Shown one piece after another: positions 30,594 to 40,322 of a stretch of 64,000 nt of DNA. The position numbers and the translations under genes are program-made. The notes beneath the pieces are model-generated. The model had not been told where the DNA came from and made no database searches. It saw only the letters and a program-made list of their open reading frames with translations. The DNA comes from Peteryoungia ipomoeae (GTDB taxonomy: Bacteria > Pseudomonadota > Alphaproteobacteria > Rhizobiales > Rhizobiaceae), in contig NZ_STGV01000002.1 of assembly GCF_004912165.1 (NCBI RefSeq), forward strand, positions 186,001 to 250,000. The letters run 5' to 3'. The first letter of the stretch is position 1. Each line of letters begins with the position of its first letter.

Positions 30594-31628
30594 TCAGAAG
30601 CGGCTGCCGACCAGCTTTCGGCGGAGGTCTCGGACATTCTCTCGCGGCAAATCGTCAAGTAGACGTTCCCAGGCAAGGGCGGTCGAGACGATCAGATCGA
30701 GATCGTCCTTTTCCGGGCGCCAGCCGAGCACCTTGCGCGCAAGCCCGGAATCGGCAACGACCAGCGGCGCATCGCCTGGCCGGCGGGGGGCATACTCGAC
30801 CACGAAATTCTGGTTCGTCGTGCGGCGAACCGCATCGATGATATCGAGAACGGAGTAACCGCGCCCATAGCCGCAATTGGCCACCAGCGGACCGCCGCCA
30901 CGCCGAAGATAATCGAGCGCCTTCACATGGGCATCGACGAGATCGTTGATGTGGATGAAGTCACGCACACCGGTTCCGTCAGGGGTTTCGTAATCCGTGC
31001 CATAGACCGACATGGAGCGCCGCTTGCCGAGCGCTGCCTCGCAGGCAACCTTCAGGAGATGCGTGGCGCCCGCCGCGGAATTCCCGGCCCTGCCCTTCAC
31101 ATCGGCACCGGCGACGTTGAAGTAGCGCAGCGCGACATAGTTGAGGCCGTGGGCGCGTGAGGTGTCCTTCAACATCTGCTCGCTCATCAGCTTGGATTGC
31201 CCATAGGGCGTTTCGGGCCTGAGCGGCGCATCCTCGCGGATCGGCAGGGGCTTGTCCGGCAGACCGTAGACCGCCGCCGTCGAGGAGAAGATCACCTTGT
31301 CGACACCCGCCTTGACCGCGGCCGTCAGCAGCTTGTGGGTATTGCCGGTGTTGTTTTCATAATAGGCAAGCGGATCGGCAATCGATTCCGGCACAACGAT
31401 GGAGCCGGCGAAATGGATGATCGCCTCGATCTCATGGTCGCCGAAGATCTGCCTGAGCACTGCAGGCTTGCCGATATCGCCGAGATAGAAGCGGGCCTCA
31501 GGCGGCACCGCCCAGCGGAACCCCGTCGACAGCCGGTCGACCACCACCACGTCCTCGCCCTGGTCCAGGAGAGCCCAGACCATGTGACTGCCGATATAGC
31601 CAGCACCACCCGTTACCAAGATCGCCAT
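30594..31628 (-). CDS. galE: UDP-glucose 4-epimerase
   Basis: A 344-aa extended short-chain dehydrogenase. NAD-binding GGAGYIGSH is at 6-14, the substrate/catalytic region has SSTAAVYG and the YxxxK motif YGQSK, and ALRYFNVAGAD and GVRDFIHINDLVDAH are typical of GalE/ExoB. It interconverts UDP-glucose and UDP-galactose for galactose use and for exopolysaccharide and LPS precursors. ATG 31628 has GGGAAGAAAA upstream. It stands alone, 128 bp upstream of the HlyD gene on the same strand. Confidence 0.93.
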   Translation of the reverse strand: MAILVTGGAGYIGSHMVWALLDQGEDVVVVDRLSTGFRWAVPPEARFYLGDIGKPAVLRQIFGDHEIEAIIHFAGSIVVPESIADPLAYYENNTGNTHKLLTAAVKAGVDKVIFSSTAAVYGLPDKPLPIREDAPLRPETPYGQSKLMSEQMLKDTSRAHGLNYVALRYFNVAGADVKGRAGNSAAGATHLLKVACEAALGKRRSMSVYGTDYETPDGTGVRDFIHINDLVDAHVKALDYLRRGGGPLVANCGYGRGYSVLDIIDAVRRTTNQNFVVEYAPRRPGDAPLVVADSGLARKVLGWRPEKDDLDLIVSTALAWERLLDDLPRENVRDLRRKLVGSRF

Positions 31629-31793
31629 GATTTTCTTCCCGTTCTTATATTTGGGAAGACGAAACCACGAAGGACCTTTCCGACTGCTTAGCCAACACCC
31701 GGTAGGACGCATTTCACACCGGGTTTTGTCGACGATGCTTAAGGTGCGGCAAAGGCGATATCGACAATTTTAGCAATCGCAGGCGAAGCGCTC

Positions 31794-32963
31794 TCAGAGC
31801 GCCTTGATGTAGCTGACGAGGCGCTCGGCGGCGTCCTCTATATGGCGTGGATTGCGCAGGAAGCAGGCGCGCAGGAACGGCAGCCCGCCTTCCCCGAAGG
31901 CCGTGCCGGGCGCCATGCCGACGCCCGTCTTGTCGACGATATCAAGGGCTGCCTGACGGCTATCGGTTATGCCGTCGATCTTGAGGAAGGCGTAAAGCGC
32001 ACCTTCCGGCTTCAGCGTCTCGACCCTGTTGGTGGCAATCAGCGCATCGCAGAGAATGTCGCGCGAGGCGACCGCACGGGCGATGTTCTCACGCACGAAG
32101 TCGTCGCCGTCATCAAGCGCTGCGATTGCGCCGCGCTGCATGAATTGCGCAACGCCGGAGGTGGAATACTGGATGAGGTTCTCGATCACCTGACCGAGTT
32201 CCGGCGGCGCAACGATCCAACCGACGCGCCAGCCCGTCATCGACCAGTTCTTGGAAAAGGAGTTGGCAAAGATCACCCGGTCGCCTTCTTCCATCACGTC
32301 GAGGAAGGAGGGCGCACGCTCGGTCGCGCCGTAATAATAGAGCGCGTAGATCTCGTCAGCGAGGATCCAGATGCCGTGGCGACGGGCAATGTCGAGGATC
32401 GCCTTCAGGTCCTCGCGGGATGCCGTCCAGCCGGTAGGGTTGGACGGCGTGTTGATGAACATGGCGCGCGTCTTCGGCGTGATCGCCTTTTCCAGCCGGT
32501 CGAGATCGAGAACCCAGCGGCCATCGGCGAAGGACAGCGGCACGCAGACGGATGTCGTGCCCGCCAGATCAATCGCGGAGACGATGTTGGGCCAGCAGGG
32601 CGAGAGATAGATCATCTCGTCACCGGGCGATGTCAGCGCCTGGACGGAAAGCGCAATCGCCTGCATTCCCGAACCCGTCGCGTAGAAATGTTCCGCCGGC
32701 AGATCTTTGGCAAAGTGCCGCTTGTAATAACGGGAAAGCGCGCTGCGCAGCTCCGGAATGCCGCGCTGCCATGTGTAGAAGGTTTCCCCACCGAGGAGCG
32801 CTTCGCTTGCCGCCCGTGAAACGAAGTCCGGCGTTGGCAGATCTCCCTCGCCCGCCCAAAGGGGGAGCAGGTTCTCTCGGCCTCGTGCATAGTTGACGAT
32901 CTCGACGATGCCGCTTTCAGGGGCGGCAAGCGCACGCGAGCTCAGGTCATTGGTAAGGGACAT
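31794..32963 (-). CDS. Pyridoxal-phosphate aminotransferase, class I/II
   Basis: A 389-aa fold-type I aminotransferase of the aspartate-aminotransferase family. It shows NTPSNPTGWTASRED, ILADEIYALYYYG, the PLP-lysine segment NSFSKNWSMTGWRVGW and the C-terminal substrate arginine region FLRACFLRNPRHIEDA. It is about average length. The sequence does not fix the amino donor or acceptor. It stands alone between mscL and galE. The ATG at 32963 is the only good start. Confidence 0.9.
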   Translation of the reverse strand: MSLTNDLSSRALAAPESGIVEIVNYARGRENLLPLWAGEGDLPTPDFVSRAASEALLGGETFYTWQRGIPELRSALSRYYKRHFAKDLPAEHFYATGSGMQAIALSVQALTSPGDEMIYLSPCWPNIVSAIDLAGTTSVCVPLSFADGRWVLDLDRLEKAITPKTRAMFINTPSNPTGWTASREDLKAILDIARRHGIWILADEIYALYYYGATERAPSFLDVMEEGDRVIFANSFSKNWSMTGWRVGWIVAPPELGQVIENLIQYSTSGVAQFMQRGAIAALDDGDDFVRENIARAVASRDILCDALIATNRVETLKPEGALYAFLKIDGITDSRQAALDIVDKTGVGMAPGTAFGEGGLPFLRACFLRNPRHIEDAAERLVSYIKAL

Positions 32964-33098
32964 CAGGCAGAAACTCCGAAAATCGATGCGGACCTGTCTA
33001 GCCCAAGTTGGCGCGGAAATCCCATGATTTTCCGTGAGGTCGGCATCGATCCCGGTGAAGAATGGCGCCAGTGCGAAGGCCCGGCGCCAGGCTTTGAT

Positions 33099-33524
33099 TC
33101 AGCGGGTCTTCAAGAGATCGCGGATCTCGGTGAGCAACTGCACATCGGCCGGCGGCGGCGCTGCTTCGGCGGCCTTCTCTTCCTTGTGCTCCAGCGACTT
33201 GCGCAGGGTGTTCACCCCCTTGACCATGAGGAAGATGATCCAGGCGAGGATGAGGAAATTGATGAGAACGGTGATGAAATTGCCATAGGCGAAAACGGCC
33301 CCCTGTTCGCGGGCGGCGGCAAGCGTCGTCGCAGTGACATTGCTCGACAAGGGCAGGAAATAGTTCGAGAAGTCGAAGCCGCCGAAGATCACACCGACGA
33401 TTGGCATGACGATGTCCTCGACAAGCGAACTGACGATCAAGCCGAAGGCGCCCCCGATGATGACGCCGACGGCCAGGTCCATGACATTGCCGCGTGCGAT
33501 GAAAGTTTTGAATTCGTCCAGCAT
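33099..33524 (-). CDS. mscL: Large-conductance mechanosensitive channel
   Basis: MscL (141 aa) forms a homopentameric inner-membrane pore that opens on osmotic downshock. The N-terminal helix [20 protein letters not shown] runs into TM1 ([21 protein letters not shown]), a periplasmic loop follows, then TM2 ([19 protein letters not shown]) and a charged C-terminal helix (EHKEEKAAE...EIRDLLKTR). Length and topology are standard. It is monocistronic and divergent from the large sensor kinase gene. Confidence 0.96.
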   Translation of the reverse strand: MLDEFKTFIARGNVMDLAVGVIIGGAFGLIVSSLVEDIVMPIVGVIFGGFDFSNYFLPLSSNVTATTLAAAREQGAVFAYGNFITVLINFLILAWIIFLMVKGVNTLRKSLEHKEEKAAEAAPPPADVQLLTEIRDLLKTR

Positions 33525-33720
33525 TCCCCTGCTCCTGTCTTCTGGGATCGGTATGGCCGCTGAAGACCACGCCTATATGGTTAAACAAAATCAACCTTTT
33601 CGAAAATGGTGATTTATCACCTGCCCCAAGGCCATCTTCGACTAAGGTCAATTTCTCAAACGATTTGAAAAGGCTGCAACATGCCTTAAGGTTCCACCGG
33701 GCGCAGTCGAGGAGGAACAC

Positions 33721-36700
33721 GTGCTGCCTGGGTGGATCATCGTCACGGCGGCACTCGGTTATCTGTTGCTGCTGTTTGCCGTCGCGAGCTATGGCGACCG
33801 TATCACGCGCATAAACGGCGTTCCCGCCGGCGGGCGTCCCGTGGTCTATGCGCTGAGCCTTGCCGTCTATTGCACATCCTGGACCTATTTCGGCGGTGTG
33901 GGCCTGGCTGCCGAACGCGGCCTCGAATTCATGGCGATCTATATCGGACCGATCCTGATGTATACGCTTGGCATGCCGCTGATGCGCCGCATCGTCGAAC
34001 TGGCCAAGACCGAGAAGATCACCTCAGGGGCCGATTTCGTTGCCGCCCGCTATGGCAAGAACCCGATTGTCGGCCTGCTGGTCACGATCATCTGCCTCGT
34101 CGGGATCATTCCCTATATCGCGCTGCAACTGAAGGCCGTGTCGAGTTCGGTTGCGACCGTCATGGATCCTTCCGCCTACGGAATCGGCACCGGCAATCTC
34201 TACTTCATCGATCTTCCGCTGATTGTCGCCTTCATGCTCGCCTGTTTCGCGGTCGTTTTCGGCACACGGCATACCGATGCGACGGAGCATCAGGACGGCC
34301 TGATCCTGGCGATTGCAATGGAATCGGTCGTCAAGCTGGTGGCGTTCTGGACGCTCGGTTTCTTCGTCATTTTCGGCATCTTCAATGGCCCGGCCGACCT
34401 CTGGCAGAAGGCCCTGGACAGCCCGCGGGTGATGGAGGTTCTCTCCTATGAAACAGCGCCCAGCCGATGGCTGCTCTTGATTGCGCTGTCCGCTTTCGCC
34501 ATCATCATGCTGCCACGCCAGTTTCACGTCACGGTGGTCGAAAACCGGACGCCACGCGAACTCAGGCTCGCCGGCATCCTGATGCCGATCTATCTGATCG
34601 CGATCAACATCTTCGTCTTGCCCGCAGCCATCGCCGGCATCATGATCTTCGGCGGCACGGGCGATGCCGATCTTTATGTCCTGTCCCTGCCGTTTGCCGC
34701 CGGCTCGAGTACGGTCTCCCTGATCACCTTCATCGGCGGGTTTTCAGCCGCGACGGCGATGGTCATCGTCGCCTCTGTGGCGCTTGCCATCATGATCTCG
34801 AACGATCTCGTTCTGCCGATCTTCTTGCGCCAGAAGCTGCTTGGGCCGCCGAGCCAGCGGGAGGATTTCGCCAAGACGCTCCTGCATATCCGTCGCACCG
34901 CGATTTTCGGCGTCATGCTGCTCGGCTACATCTATTTCCGTTCGGCTGACAACACGACCGGGCTTGCCAAGATCGGTCTTCTCTCGTTTGCCGCCATCGC
35001 CCAGATCGCGCCTGCGATGTTCGGTGGCCTGATCTGGCGACGTGCGAATGCGCGCGGGGCCATCGCCGGTCTCTGCACCGGCTTCTTCGTCTGGGCCTAC
35101 CTCCTGTTCCTGCCAAGCCTCGGCGCGGAAGACCATTCCTGGATCGCCTCCGGCGTGCTCGGTTTCCTGCTGCCGGGCCTGTCGATGTTCGAGCCCGAAC
35201 ATGCCGATCCCCTGGTCAATGCCAGCCTGTTCAGCCTGCTCGTCAACACGCTCGCCTTCGTCATCGGCTCGCTCAGCCGCAATCCGCGGCCGGTGGAGCG
35301 TATCCAGTCGGCCATCTTCATCAAGCGCCAGCCGCGTTCCAACATCGCCACCCGCGGCTGGAAGACCAGCGTCGCGGTCGGGGATCTGAAGGCTGCGATC
35401 GCACGCTATCTCGGCAATGAACGGATGGAGCGCTCCTTCCGCTCCTACGAGCAGAGCGTCGGCCGCAAGCTTGCGGATGACAGCCCCGCCGACATGGCCT
35501 TCATCCATTTTTCCGAACAGTTGCTCGGCAGTGCCATCGGCTCCTCATCGGCGCGGCTTGTTCTCTCGCTGATCCTGCAAAAGGCGGAGGATCCATCCGC
35601 CGATACGGTCTGGTTGCTCGACCAGGCGTCGGAAGCGCTGCAATACAATCAGGATATGATGCAGACGGCGCTTGCCCAGATGGAACAGGGCATCGCCGTC
35701 TTCGATGCGACGGACCGGCTGACCATCTGGAACCGGCGCTTCCGCAGCCTGCTGGATCTGCCCGAGCATGTTGGCCAGGTCGGCTTTCCGCTTGCCGACA
35801 TGATGGCAATCCTGGCGGATCGGGGCAATCTGCCGGGCGGGGACATCCAATCGCTGATCCGCTCCTTCCACCAGTTCGACCGGCCCTTCCAGATCATGCT
35901 GTCCGGCGGCGAGCGGATCATCGAGGTGCGTTGCAACCTGATGCCCGACAAGGGACTGGTCGCCACCTTCTCCGACATCACCGCCCGGGTGGAGGCCGAT
36001 CTGGCGCTGAAGCAGGCCAATGAGACGCTGGAACAACGCGTCAGCGAGCGCACCGCCGAGCTTACCCGCGTCAACCATCAGCTGGCGGAAGCCCGCGCGG
36101 CCGCCGACGAGGCCAATATCGGCAAGACGCGCTTTTTTGCAGCAGCGGGCCATGACATCCTGCAACCGCTCAATGCGGCCCGCCTCTATTCGTCTTCCCT
36201 GGTGGAGCGCATGGGCGAAACGGACAACAAGGCGCTGGTGCACAACATCGATTCCGCCCTTGAATCCGTCGAGGCCATTCTCGGCGCGGTCCTCGACATC
36301 TCCCGCCTCGATACCGGCGCCATGAAACCGCGCTTCTCCACCGTGCCGCTCGATACGCTGCTGCAGCGGATTGCGACCGACTTTGCCCCCATGGCGCGGG
36401 AAAAGAACCTCAAGCTGGTTGTCATGCCGACATCGCTCTCCGTGCGGTCGGATCCGACGCTCTTGCGCCGCCTCGTTCAGAACCTCGTCTCCAACGCAAT
36501 CAAATACACGCCGGCGGGCCGCGTCGTTGTCGGCGCGCGGCGCCAAGGTGACAAGGTGGTGGTCCAGGTGACCGATAGCGGCATCGGCATCCCCTCTTCC
36601 AAGTTCCGCACCGTGTTCAAGGAATTTGCCCGGCTTGAGGAGGGTATGCGCACGGCCTCCGGCCTCGGGCTCGGTCTCTCCATCGTCGACCGCATCGGCA

Positions 36701-37227
36701 AGGTGTTGCAGCACCCGGTGGAGTTATCCTCAAAGCAGGGAAAAGGCACCACCTTCAGGGTCGTCATGCCGCTCGATGTGGCAAAACCGCAGAACAAACG
36801 CGCCGTGGCACAACAGGAGTCGCGCTCGGCAACGCCCTCGCCAACCGGGCTTCGCGTGCTGTGCATCGACAACGAGCCGAAAATCCTCGATGGCATGGCG
36901 CTGCTCCTGTCCGGCTGGGGCTGCGAGGTGCTGACGGCGGCATCGGTCGCCGAGATGGACGCGGTTTTGAAGGCAGCGCCCGCACTCGATCTCGTCATCG
37001 CAGATTACCATCTGGACGACGGATCCGGCATCGGCGCCATCCTCAAGCTGCGCAATTTCTGCGGCACGGCCGTCCCGGCCCTGCTGATCACCGCAGATCG
37101 CTCGGCAGAAGTCCGGGCGGAAGCCGAGCGACATCAGATCGCGTTGCAGAACAAGCCGGTGCGACCGGCAGCGCTCAGGGCCTTCGTCACGCAGATCTCT
37201 TCGCAGCGCCGCGCCGCGGCGGAGTAA
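33721..37227 (+). CDS. SSS-transporter-like hybrid sensor histidine kinase/response regulator
   Basis: A 1168-aa protein. Residues 1-500 are a sodium:solute-symporter-like domain of about 13 helices, followed by a linker, a PAS domain (about 645-770), a coiled coil (about 765-800), a HisKA domain with FFAAAGHDILQPLNAARLYSS (His811), a HATPase with QNLVSNAIKYTP and DSGIGIPSS, and a C-terminal receiver (about 1040-1160) with RVLCIDNEPK and phosphoacceptor Asp1095 (VIADYHLDD). The start is GTG 33721 with GAGGAGGAA upstream. The transporter-like part probably senses a solute. The receiver takes the phosphate or acts as a phosphate sink. No response regulator gene is adjacent. Signal unknown. Confidence 0.9.
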   Translation: MLPGWIIVTAALGYLLLLFAVASYGDRITRINGVPAGGRPVVYALSLAVYCTSWTYFGGVGLAAERGLEFMAIYIGPILMYTLGMPLMRRIVELAKTEKITSGADFVAARYGKNPIVGLLVTIICLVGIIPYIALQLKAVSSSVATVMDPSAYGIGTGNLYFIDLPLIVAFMLACFAVVFGTRHTDATEHQDGLILAIAMESVVKLVAFWTLGFFVIFGIFNGPADLWQKALDSPRVMEVLSYETAPSRWLLLIALSAFAIIMLPRQFHVTVVENRTPRELRLAGILMPIYLIAINIFVLPAAIAGIMIFGGTGDADLYVLSLPFAAGSSTVSLITFIGGFSAATAMVIVASVALAIMISNDLVLPIFLRQKLLGPPSQREDFAKTLLHIRRTAIFGVMLLGYIYFRSADNTTGLAKIGLLSFAAIAQIAPAMFGGLIWRRANARGAIAGLCTGFFVWAYLLFLPSLGAEDHSWIASGVLGFLLPGLSMFEPEHADPLVNASLFSLLVNTLAFVIGSLSRNPRPVERIQSAIFIKRQPRSNIATRGWKTSVAVGDLKAAIARYLGNERMERSFRSYEQSVGRKLADDSPADMAFIHFSEQLLGSAIGSSSARLVLSLILQKAEDPSADTVWLLDQASEALQYNQDMMQTALAQMEQGIAVFDATDRLTIWNRRFRSLLDLPEHVGQVGFPLADMMAILADRGNLPGGDIQSLIRSFHQFDRPFQIMLSGGERIIEVRCNLMPDKGLVATFSDITARVEADLALKQANETLEQRVSERTAELTRVNHQLAEARAAADEANIGKTRFFAAAGHDILQPLNAARLYSSSLVERMGETDNKALVHNIDSALESVEAILGAVLDISRLDTGAMKPRFSTVPLDTLLQRIATDFAPMAREKNLKLVVMPTSLSVRSDPTLLRRLVQNLVSNAIKYTPAGRVVVGARRQGDKVVVQVTDSGIGIPSSKFRTVFKEFARLEEGMRTASGLGLGLSIVDRIGKVLQHPVELSSKQGKGTTFRVVMPLDVAKPQNKRAVAQQESRSATPSPTGLRVLCIDNEPKILDGMALLLSGWGCEVLTAASVAEMDAVLKAAPALDLVIADYHLDDGSGIGAILKLRNFCGTAVPALLITADRSAEVRAEAERHQIALQNKPVRPAALRAFVTQISSQRRAAAE

Positions 37228-37289
37228 GCGCTACCGGCCTTTGAGCGCCCTCAGCGTTGGCGTCTTTGTCGATGCGGAACCTCTCATGC

Positions 37290-39005
37290 CTAAAGCCTGA
37301 GGCCCCAGACGGTGGCCCGGCTCACGACGTCTGCGTCTGCCGTCAACCGCATGGCCTGAACCGGCTCGAAACCGTCGATCCGCTTGGTTGCGGCCACGCG
37401 ACCGCCGTCGCCAAAGACCTCGATCGAGCCGTAGTCGATGAAGATCCGCAGCCGCGACACCGATGCACGTCTTGCGATATAGCGCGGGGCCGTCCGGCTC
37501 GGCTCCGGCCCTTTCTGGCCATAGACAATCTCCAGCCCCTCCTCGTGCTGAACGAGGGCGAGTTCCACGCCTGGATGATCGAAGTCGAGCCTAAACGGCG
37601 CCCCCGCCTCATTGAGGTCGAACAGCACCTCCGACGCCCCTGTCGGCAAGGAGACCGCCTGCCCCGACGCCAGCCGCGTTCGGTCGATCATATGGGCACG
37701 CAGGCTTTCTGCCGCCCCGATGGGCGGGGTCAGAAGTTCACCGTCGCTGAGAACCAGCGTGCGCGGCAGGGTCATGGCGGTTGGAAATTCGATGGTCGGG
37801 CCGGTATCGGCCCAGTTGCCGAGCCAGCCGATACCAACCGGGGTGCCGGCATCGACAAAGGCCTGGAAGGCATAGTTGTCGGTACCGAAATCGAGCTCCC
37901 GGCCGAATTCCTTGGTAAAGTGCTGTCCATCGAACCAGCCGATATCGACCATGGTCAGGTTCTTGCGCCCGGTCCCTTTGTCCTCGGCGTTCATCAGCCC
38001 GTAAATCAGTGCCCAGCGGGTTTTCGGATCACGCGGATCGCCATCGACCGGCAAGAGGCAAGGGCATTCAAGCGCCGAGGTCTCAAACCGTGTCTCGACA
38101 TGCAGCTTGCCGCGATAGGTCCATCCGCCGGCGGCAGAGGGGTCCTCCGTCTCGTAGAGCAGTACGACCCCGCCGGCGCTGCTCTGGCTGCCGAGCAGCA
38201 TCTTCCAGCGACCATGCGGGCCGCGAAACACGTAAGGGTCGCGGAAGTCGAAGGTCAGATCTTCGCCGTCCGGCCGGCGCGGCAGCACCACCTCGGCGGC
38301 GCCCGCGGTGAATAGGTCCGCCGAGGTTGCCGTGAGCTGGATCTCCTGCTCGGGCTGGCGACCGGCAATCTTTTCGGTGAAGAACACGCGGATGCCAGGC
38401 CCATCCGTGGCGGCAATCGCCGAGCCCGAAAAGGCACCGCCGCGCTTGTCGGGACGCACGGTCAGGTCCTCGGAGGGAAACAGGAAGACCGGCAGATGGC
38501 GCCAGCGCAGATAATCGGACGAGACCGCGTGGCCCCAATGCATGTTGTTCCAGATGCGGCCATGCGAATAATGCTGGTAGAACAGATGCGGCCGGCCACC
38601 GAACCGGCCAAAACCGTTGGGGTCGTTCATCCAGCCGAAGGGAGGCCGGAAATGATAGCCATGCGGCAGGTCCGGCGGCACGTTGGACGGATTGGTGTGG
38701 ACGACCGTGATCCCCGTCTCGAGCACATCGGACGGCGTGAACCAGTAGACCACGGACACCGACGTGATGGCCGGATCATAGGCCAGAACGACGGAGCCAC
38801 CGGCAAAGATATGGGAGATCCGAAAGGAATTTTCCTCGGCGTTGACCGCCTGAACCTCCCCGAACTTGCCATTGACGCTGTAGAAGGACAAGGCGCCCGG
38901 CGCCTCCGTGGTCACCGCCTTCAGCCAGATATGCAGGACGGCATTGACCGGAAGCTCCATTTCGATCCGACGAAGATTATCCGGCACCTCGATCTGCATC
39001 TTCAT
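37290..39005 (-). CDS. GH32 fructosidase (levanase/sucrose hydrolase type) with an extra N-terminal domain
   Basis: A 571-aa protein. The GH32 catalytic triad is intact: WMNDPNG (nucleophile Asp128), FRDPYVF (Asp256) and ECPCL (Glu313). A C-terminal beta-sandwich follows (IFIDYGSIEVFGDGG). About 105 residues precede the five-blade propeller, longer than in most invertases. They look like a small beta domain of unknown role. No signal peptide is seen, so it is probably cytoplasmic and acts on sucrose or short fructans. GGGGAGACAGGA precedes ATG 39005. It stands alone. Confidence 0.88.
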   Translation of the reverse strand: MKMQIEVPDNLRRIEMELPVNAVLHIWLKAVTTEAPGALSFYSVNGKFGEVQAVNAEENSFRISHIFAGGSVVLAYDPAITSVSVVYWFTPSDVLETGITVVHTNPSNVPPDLPHGYHFRPPFGWMNDPNGFGRFGGRPHLFYQHYSHGRIWNNMHWGHAVSSDYLRWRHLPVFLFPSEDLTVRPDKRGGAFSGSAIAATDGPGIRVFFTEKIAGRQPEQEIQLTATSADLFTAGAAEVVLPRRPDGEDLTFDFRDPYVFRGPHGRWKMLLGSQSSAGGVVLLYETEDPSAAGGWTYRGKLHVETRFETSALECPCLLPVDGDPRDPKTRWALIYGLMNAEDKGTGRKNLTMVDIGWFDGQHFTKEFGRELDFGTDNYAFQAFVDAGTPVGIGWLGNWADTGPTIEFPTAMTLPRTLVLSDGELLTPPIGAAESLRAHMIDRTRLASGQAVSLPTGASEVLFDLNEAGAPFRLDFDHPGVELALVQHEEGLEIVYGQKGPEPSRTAPRYIARRASVSRLRIFIDYGSIEVFGDGGRVAATKRIDGFEPVQAMRLTADADVVSRATVWGLRL

Positions 39006-39232
39006 TCCTGTCTCCCCGCTCCTGCATCGCGAATTGTTCCGTCGGTCAACGGAGGCCACCCCTTGTTGTTCCCCAGCAAATGGCAGTGTGCTGCGCCTTC
39101 GCCCGCGCGCGGCCCTTGTCCCCGCGCGGCGGCTGCCTGTGTCGCGATTTCATCCTAACGTTAGAAATCCTTCATGTCGCCGTCATCCGACGCACCTATC
39201 GCCAGAGGCCTGACATCCCATGGAGTAGGCCC

Positions 39233-40261
39233 ATGCGTTTCATCGTGCTTCTCGGCTGCCTGATGTTTGCGCTCGTTGCGTCCGCCAGCCACGCGCCCCT
39301 TCCAGGCGGCGGGCGAACCGAACTGATCCATGCTCGGCTCACCCGCGCAAACGACTGGCGCGACCACGTCATGGTGGTCGCCCATCGCGCCGGCTGGAAG
39401 GAAAACGGCCGCATCGTCAGGGCCGAAAATTCCTTCGACGCCATCGACCATGCCGCCGCAACCGGGGTGGAAATGGTGGAACTCGATGTACGGCGTTCGT
39501 CCGACGGCGTGCTGGTCATCATGCATGACGCGACGCTCGAGCGCACGACCACCTGCCACGGCCCTGTCGCAGAACGGAGCTTGGCCAGCCTTCGCCAGTG
39601 CAAACTGGTGATCGAGGATACCCGGCGGGAAACCGGCGAGCAGGTCTTCACGCTGGAAGAGGCACTGCTTCACGCCCGCGGGCGGGTCATGATCAACATC
39701 GACAACAAGCTCGAGCCGGAAGCGCTGGTGGAAATCGCCGATCTCGCCACCCGGCTCGGCATGACCGACGCCATTCTCCTCAAGATGCCTGTCTGGAATG
39801 CGGAGCGTTTGCAGATCGCGCGCGATATTCGCCGTGCCATCGCGCCAAAGATCGCCTTCATGCCGATCATCGCCGATGATGGCGTCATCGATCCCGCCTT
39901 TCTCGACCATATCCAGGCGCAACTGTCCGCGCCGGCCGCCGAGCTCATTCACTGGCATCGCGAAGCGGGCAAACCGATTACCCCGGATGGCGGCCCGCTT
40001 CTTTCTCCGGTCTCGCGCGCCGTTGCCATCCGCAACAATGCGCATCTGTGGATCAACACCTATCCGATCACGGACCGGCCCGAGGGCATGGTGGCCGGCG
40101 GACGGGGAGATTATCTCGCCCTATCGGGCGACCGGCCCAACGATGTCTGGGGATTTTTCGTCGAGCGCGGCATAACCATCATTCAGACGGACGAGCCGGA
40201 TGCCGTCATCGCCTATCTCGACGGCCAGGGCCTGCGCCGGCCTTATGACCTCATCAACTGA
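39233..40261 (+). CDS. Exported glycerophosphodiester phosphodiesterase
   Basis: A 342-aa GDPD-family protein with a signal peptide (MRFIVLLGCLMFALVASASHA). The active-site blocks are VVAHRAGW, AENSFDAIDHAAATGVEMVELDVRRSSDGVLVIMHD (metal Glu/Asp, catalytic His) and a C-terminal TDEPDAVIAYLDGQG. It would hydrolyse glycerophosphodiesters in the periplasm to glycerol-3-phosphate and an alcohol, feeding phosphate or carbon supply. It is preceded by a weak TGGAG. It converges on the BASS transporter gene. Confidence 0.88.
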   Translation: MRFIVLLGCLMFALVASASHAPLPGGGRTELIHARLTRANDWRDHVMVVAHRAGWKENGRIVRAENSFDAIDHAAATGVEMVELDVRRSSDGVLVIMHDATLERTTTCHGPVAERSLASLRQCKLVIEDTRRETGEQVFTLEEALLHARGRVMINIDNKLEPEALVEIADLATRLGMTDAILLKMPVWNAERLQIARDIRRAIAPKIAFMPIIADDGVIDPAFLDHIQAQLSAPAAELIHWHREAGKPITPDGGPLLSPVSRAVAIRNNAHLWINTYPITDRPEGMVAGGRGDYLALSGDRPNDVWGFFVERGITIIQTDEPDAVIAYLDGQGLRRPYDLIN

Positions 40262-40287
40262 GCGATGAGAGATGGCAAAGAGTCGAT

Positions 40288-40314
40288 GGCAGCGGAGCCT
40301 TGCGCCCCGCTGCC
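40288..40314. terminator. Candidate bidirectional hairpin between convergent genes
   Basis: GGCAGCGG (40288-40295) pairs with CCGCTGCC (40307-40314) in the 61-bp gap between two convergent stops. There is no T-run on either side, so terminator function is uncertain. Confidence 0.35.
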
Positions 40315-40322
40315 GATGATGG

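Noticed and set aside
33010..33045. Hairpin CGGAAAATC/GATTTCCG as mscL terminator
   Set aside because: The stem is short, contains a bulge and lies over 50 bp after the stop without a T-run, so I do not list it.
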